A stretch of DNA of 64,000 nt from Gammaproteobacteria bacterium HGW-Gammaproteobacteria-11 (GTDB lineage Bacteria > Pseudomonadota > Gammaproteobacteria > Pseudomonadales > Pseudomonadaceae), in the NCBI GenBank assembly GCA_002840055.1, contig PGZJ01000003.1, positions 124,001 through 188,000 on the forward strand. Reading direction: 5' to 3'. Each line of letters starts with the position of its first letter. The first letter of the stretch is position 1. The notes beneath the pieces are model-generated. The model had not been told where the DNA came from. It was given only the letters and a program-made list of their open reading frames with translations, and did not search any database. This document shows positions 63,047 through 64,000 of this stretch, piece after piece. The translations under genes were made by a program, and so were the position numbers.

Positions 63047-64000
63047 ATGACCGACACCCCAGCCAAGCTGCTCCAAGGCGGCCAGCCCGATTACGACCTT
63101 GTGGTCATTGGCGGCGGGGTCAATGGCTGCGGCATCGCCATGGATGCGGCGGGCCGCGGTCTCAAGATACTGCTGTTGGAAATGAACGATCTGGGTTCGG
63201 CAACCTCTTCAAGCAGCAGCAAACTGATCCATGGCGGCCTGCGCTATCTGGAGTTCTACGAGTTCAGACTGGTACGTGAAGCCCTCAAGGAGCGGGAAAC
63301 CCTACTGAGCAATGCGCCACATATCATCTGGCCGTTGCGCTTTCGCTTGCCACACCGCCCGCATCTGCGTCCGGCCTGGATGATTCGCATCGGCCTGTTT
63401 CTGTATGACCATCTGGCCAGGCGCAAACGCCTGGCCGGCTCACACGGCATTCGCTTTGCCGCGCAAGGGCCGTTGGTCGAGGGCATCCACCGGGGTTTCG
63501 AGTACGCCGACGGTTGGGTTGATGATGCCCGGCTGGTCGTGCTCTGTGCCATGGCCGCAGCCCAACGCGGAGCCATTATTCAGCCCCGTTGTCAGGTCAT
63601 TGCTGCGGCCCGCGAAGGTAATCTGTGGCGGGTTCATTACCGTGACAACAACACGGGCAAACAACATTCGGTGATCAGCCGCACCCTGGTCAATGCCGCC
63701 GGCCCCTGGGTCAGCCAGGTGTTGCAGGGCCCGCTGGCCCAGACCAATCCCGAGCGCATCCGCATGGTCAAGGGCAGCCATCTGGTGGTGCCACGCCTTT
63801 ATACTGGTGAAGAAGCCTATATCCTGCAGAACGACGATGGCCGTATTGTCTTTGTCATCCCCTACGAGAATGACTTCTCTCTGATTGGCACCACCGACGT
63901 CGACTATCATGGCGACCCCTCTGCGGTGGTCATTTCCGATGAAGAGATCGACTATCTGTTAAGCGTGGTCAATCAGCACTTCCGTCAGCCGTTGTCCCGC
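63047..64000 (+). CDS. glpD: Glycerol-3-phosphate dehydrogenase (5' part)
   Basis: The first 318 codons are in the window and the frame is open at the right edge. ATG 63047 has GAGGA 8 bases upstream. VVIGGGVNGCGIAMDAAGRG is the FAD-binding motif; SSSSSKLIHGGLRYLE and VNAAGPWVSQVL are typical GlpD stretches, as is FVIPYENDFSLIGTTDVDY. The enzyme oxidises glycerol-3-phosphate to dihydroxyacetone phosphate at the inner membrane, feeding electrons to quinone. It is divergent from the nitrate operon. Confidence 0.93.
   Translation, partial: MTDTPAKLLQGGQPDYDLVVIGGGVNGCGIAMDAAGRGLKILLLEMNDLGSATSSSSSKLIHGGLRYLEFYEFRLVREALKERETLLSNAPHIIWPLRFRLPHRPHLRPAWMIRIGLFLYDHLARRKRLAGSHGIRFAAQGPLVEGIHRGFEYADGWVDDARLVVLCAMAAAQRGAIIQPRCQVIAAAREGNLWRVHYRDNNTGKQHSVISRTLVNAAGPWVSQVLQGPLAQTNPERIRMVKGSHLVVPRLYTGEEAYILQNDDGRIVFVIPYENDFSLIGTTDVDYHGDPSAVVISDEEIDYLLSVVNQHFRQPLSR

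Overview
The window looks like chromosomal DNA of a Pseudomonas-lineage gammaproteobacterium (roughly 60% GC, dense ATGA-coupled operons, a Pseudomonas-type speC, urtABCDE, DUF1329 and MalT-like genes). A marine or Halopseudomonas-like member is possible, but the sequence alone does not name the species. No tRNA, rRNA, CRISPR array, phage or complete insertion sequence was found.

Layout. (1) 1-12593, plus strand: the distal half of an aryl polyene (APE) cluster. It holds the end of a family 2 glycosyltransferase, an LpxL-like acyltransferase, an aromatic amino acid ammonia-lyase, thioesterase, LolA-like carrier, MMPL exporter, a flavin-halogenase-like oxidoreductase, a DUF3261 lipoprotein, the KS-DH-KR-KS set (ApeO-P-Q-R), a secreted protein and an Sfp-type phosphopantetheinyl transferase. 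(2) 12664-25708: housekeeping genes trxB, cysZ, a GT4 glycosyltransferase, a TetR/OYE pair, slyD, ackA-pta, an acyltransferase, an OmpA lipoprotein, a metallo-hydrolase and a cation symporter. (3) 25769-34909: an MFS exporter and a lipid-catabolism group made of a MalT/AlkS-like LuxR regulator, a DUF1329 protein, an AlkK-like acyl-CoA synthetase and a thiolase. The DUF1329 and acyl-CoA synthetase promoters share an 18-bp motif and the same -10 box. (4) 34973-39184, minus strand: small envelope genes, including YhhQ behind a preQ1-I-like riboswitch, a caspase-fold (C13) protein, a DCC protein, a CWC protein and a membrane-tethered MreB fragment. (5) 39432-44803: an SDR, an orphan stretch encoding unknown membrane-anchored proteins, and speC. 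AAGC-rich elements lie before the terminators of the SDR and speC. (6) 45449-57958: a sigma-54 promoter and GntR operator, allophanate hydrolase, the GntR regulator, urtABCDE, and a 1310-residue PilZ-DUF1631-GGDEF-EAL protein. (7) 57977-62652, minus strand: a nitrate-uptake operon (porin-nrtA-nrtB-nrtD) with a consensus sigma-54 promoter and a leader terminator. (8) 63047-64000: the 5' part of glpD.

Together these suggest an organism that makes a membrane-bound aryl polyene pigment, uses nitrate and urea under nitrogen (sigma-54/NtrC) control, and degrades fatty acids or related hydrocarbons. The least explained parts are the AAGC-rich 3'UTR elements, the orphan stretch at 40612-43392, the truncated actin homologue, and the hairpin over the start codon of the MalT-like regulator.
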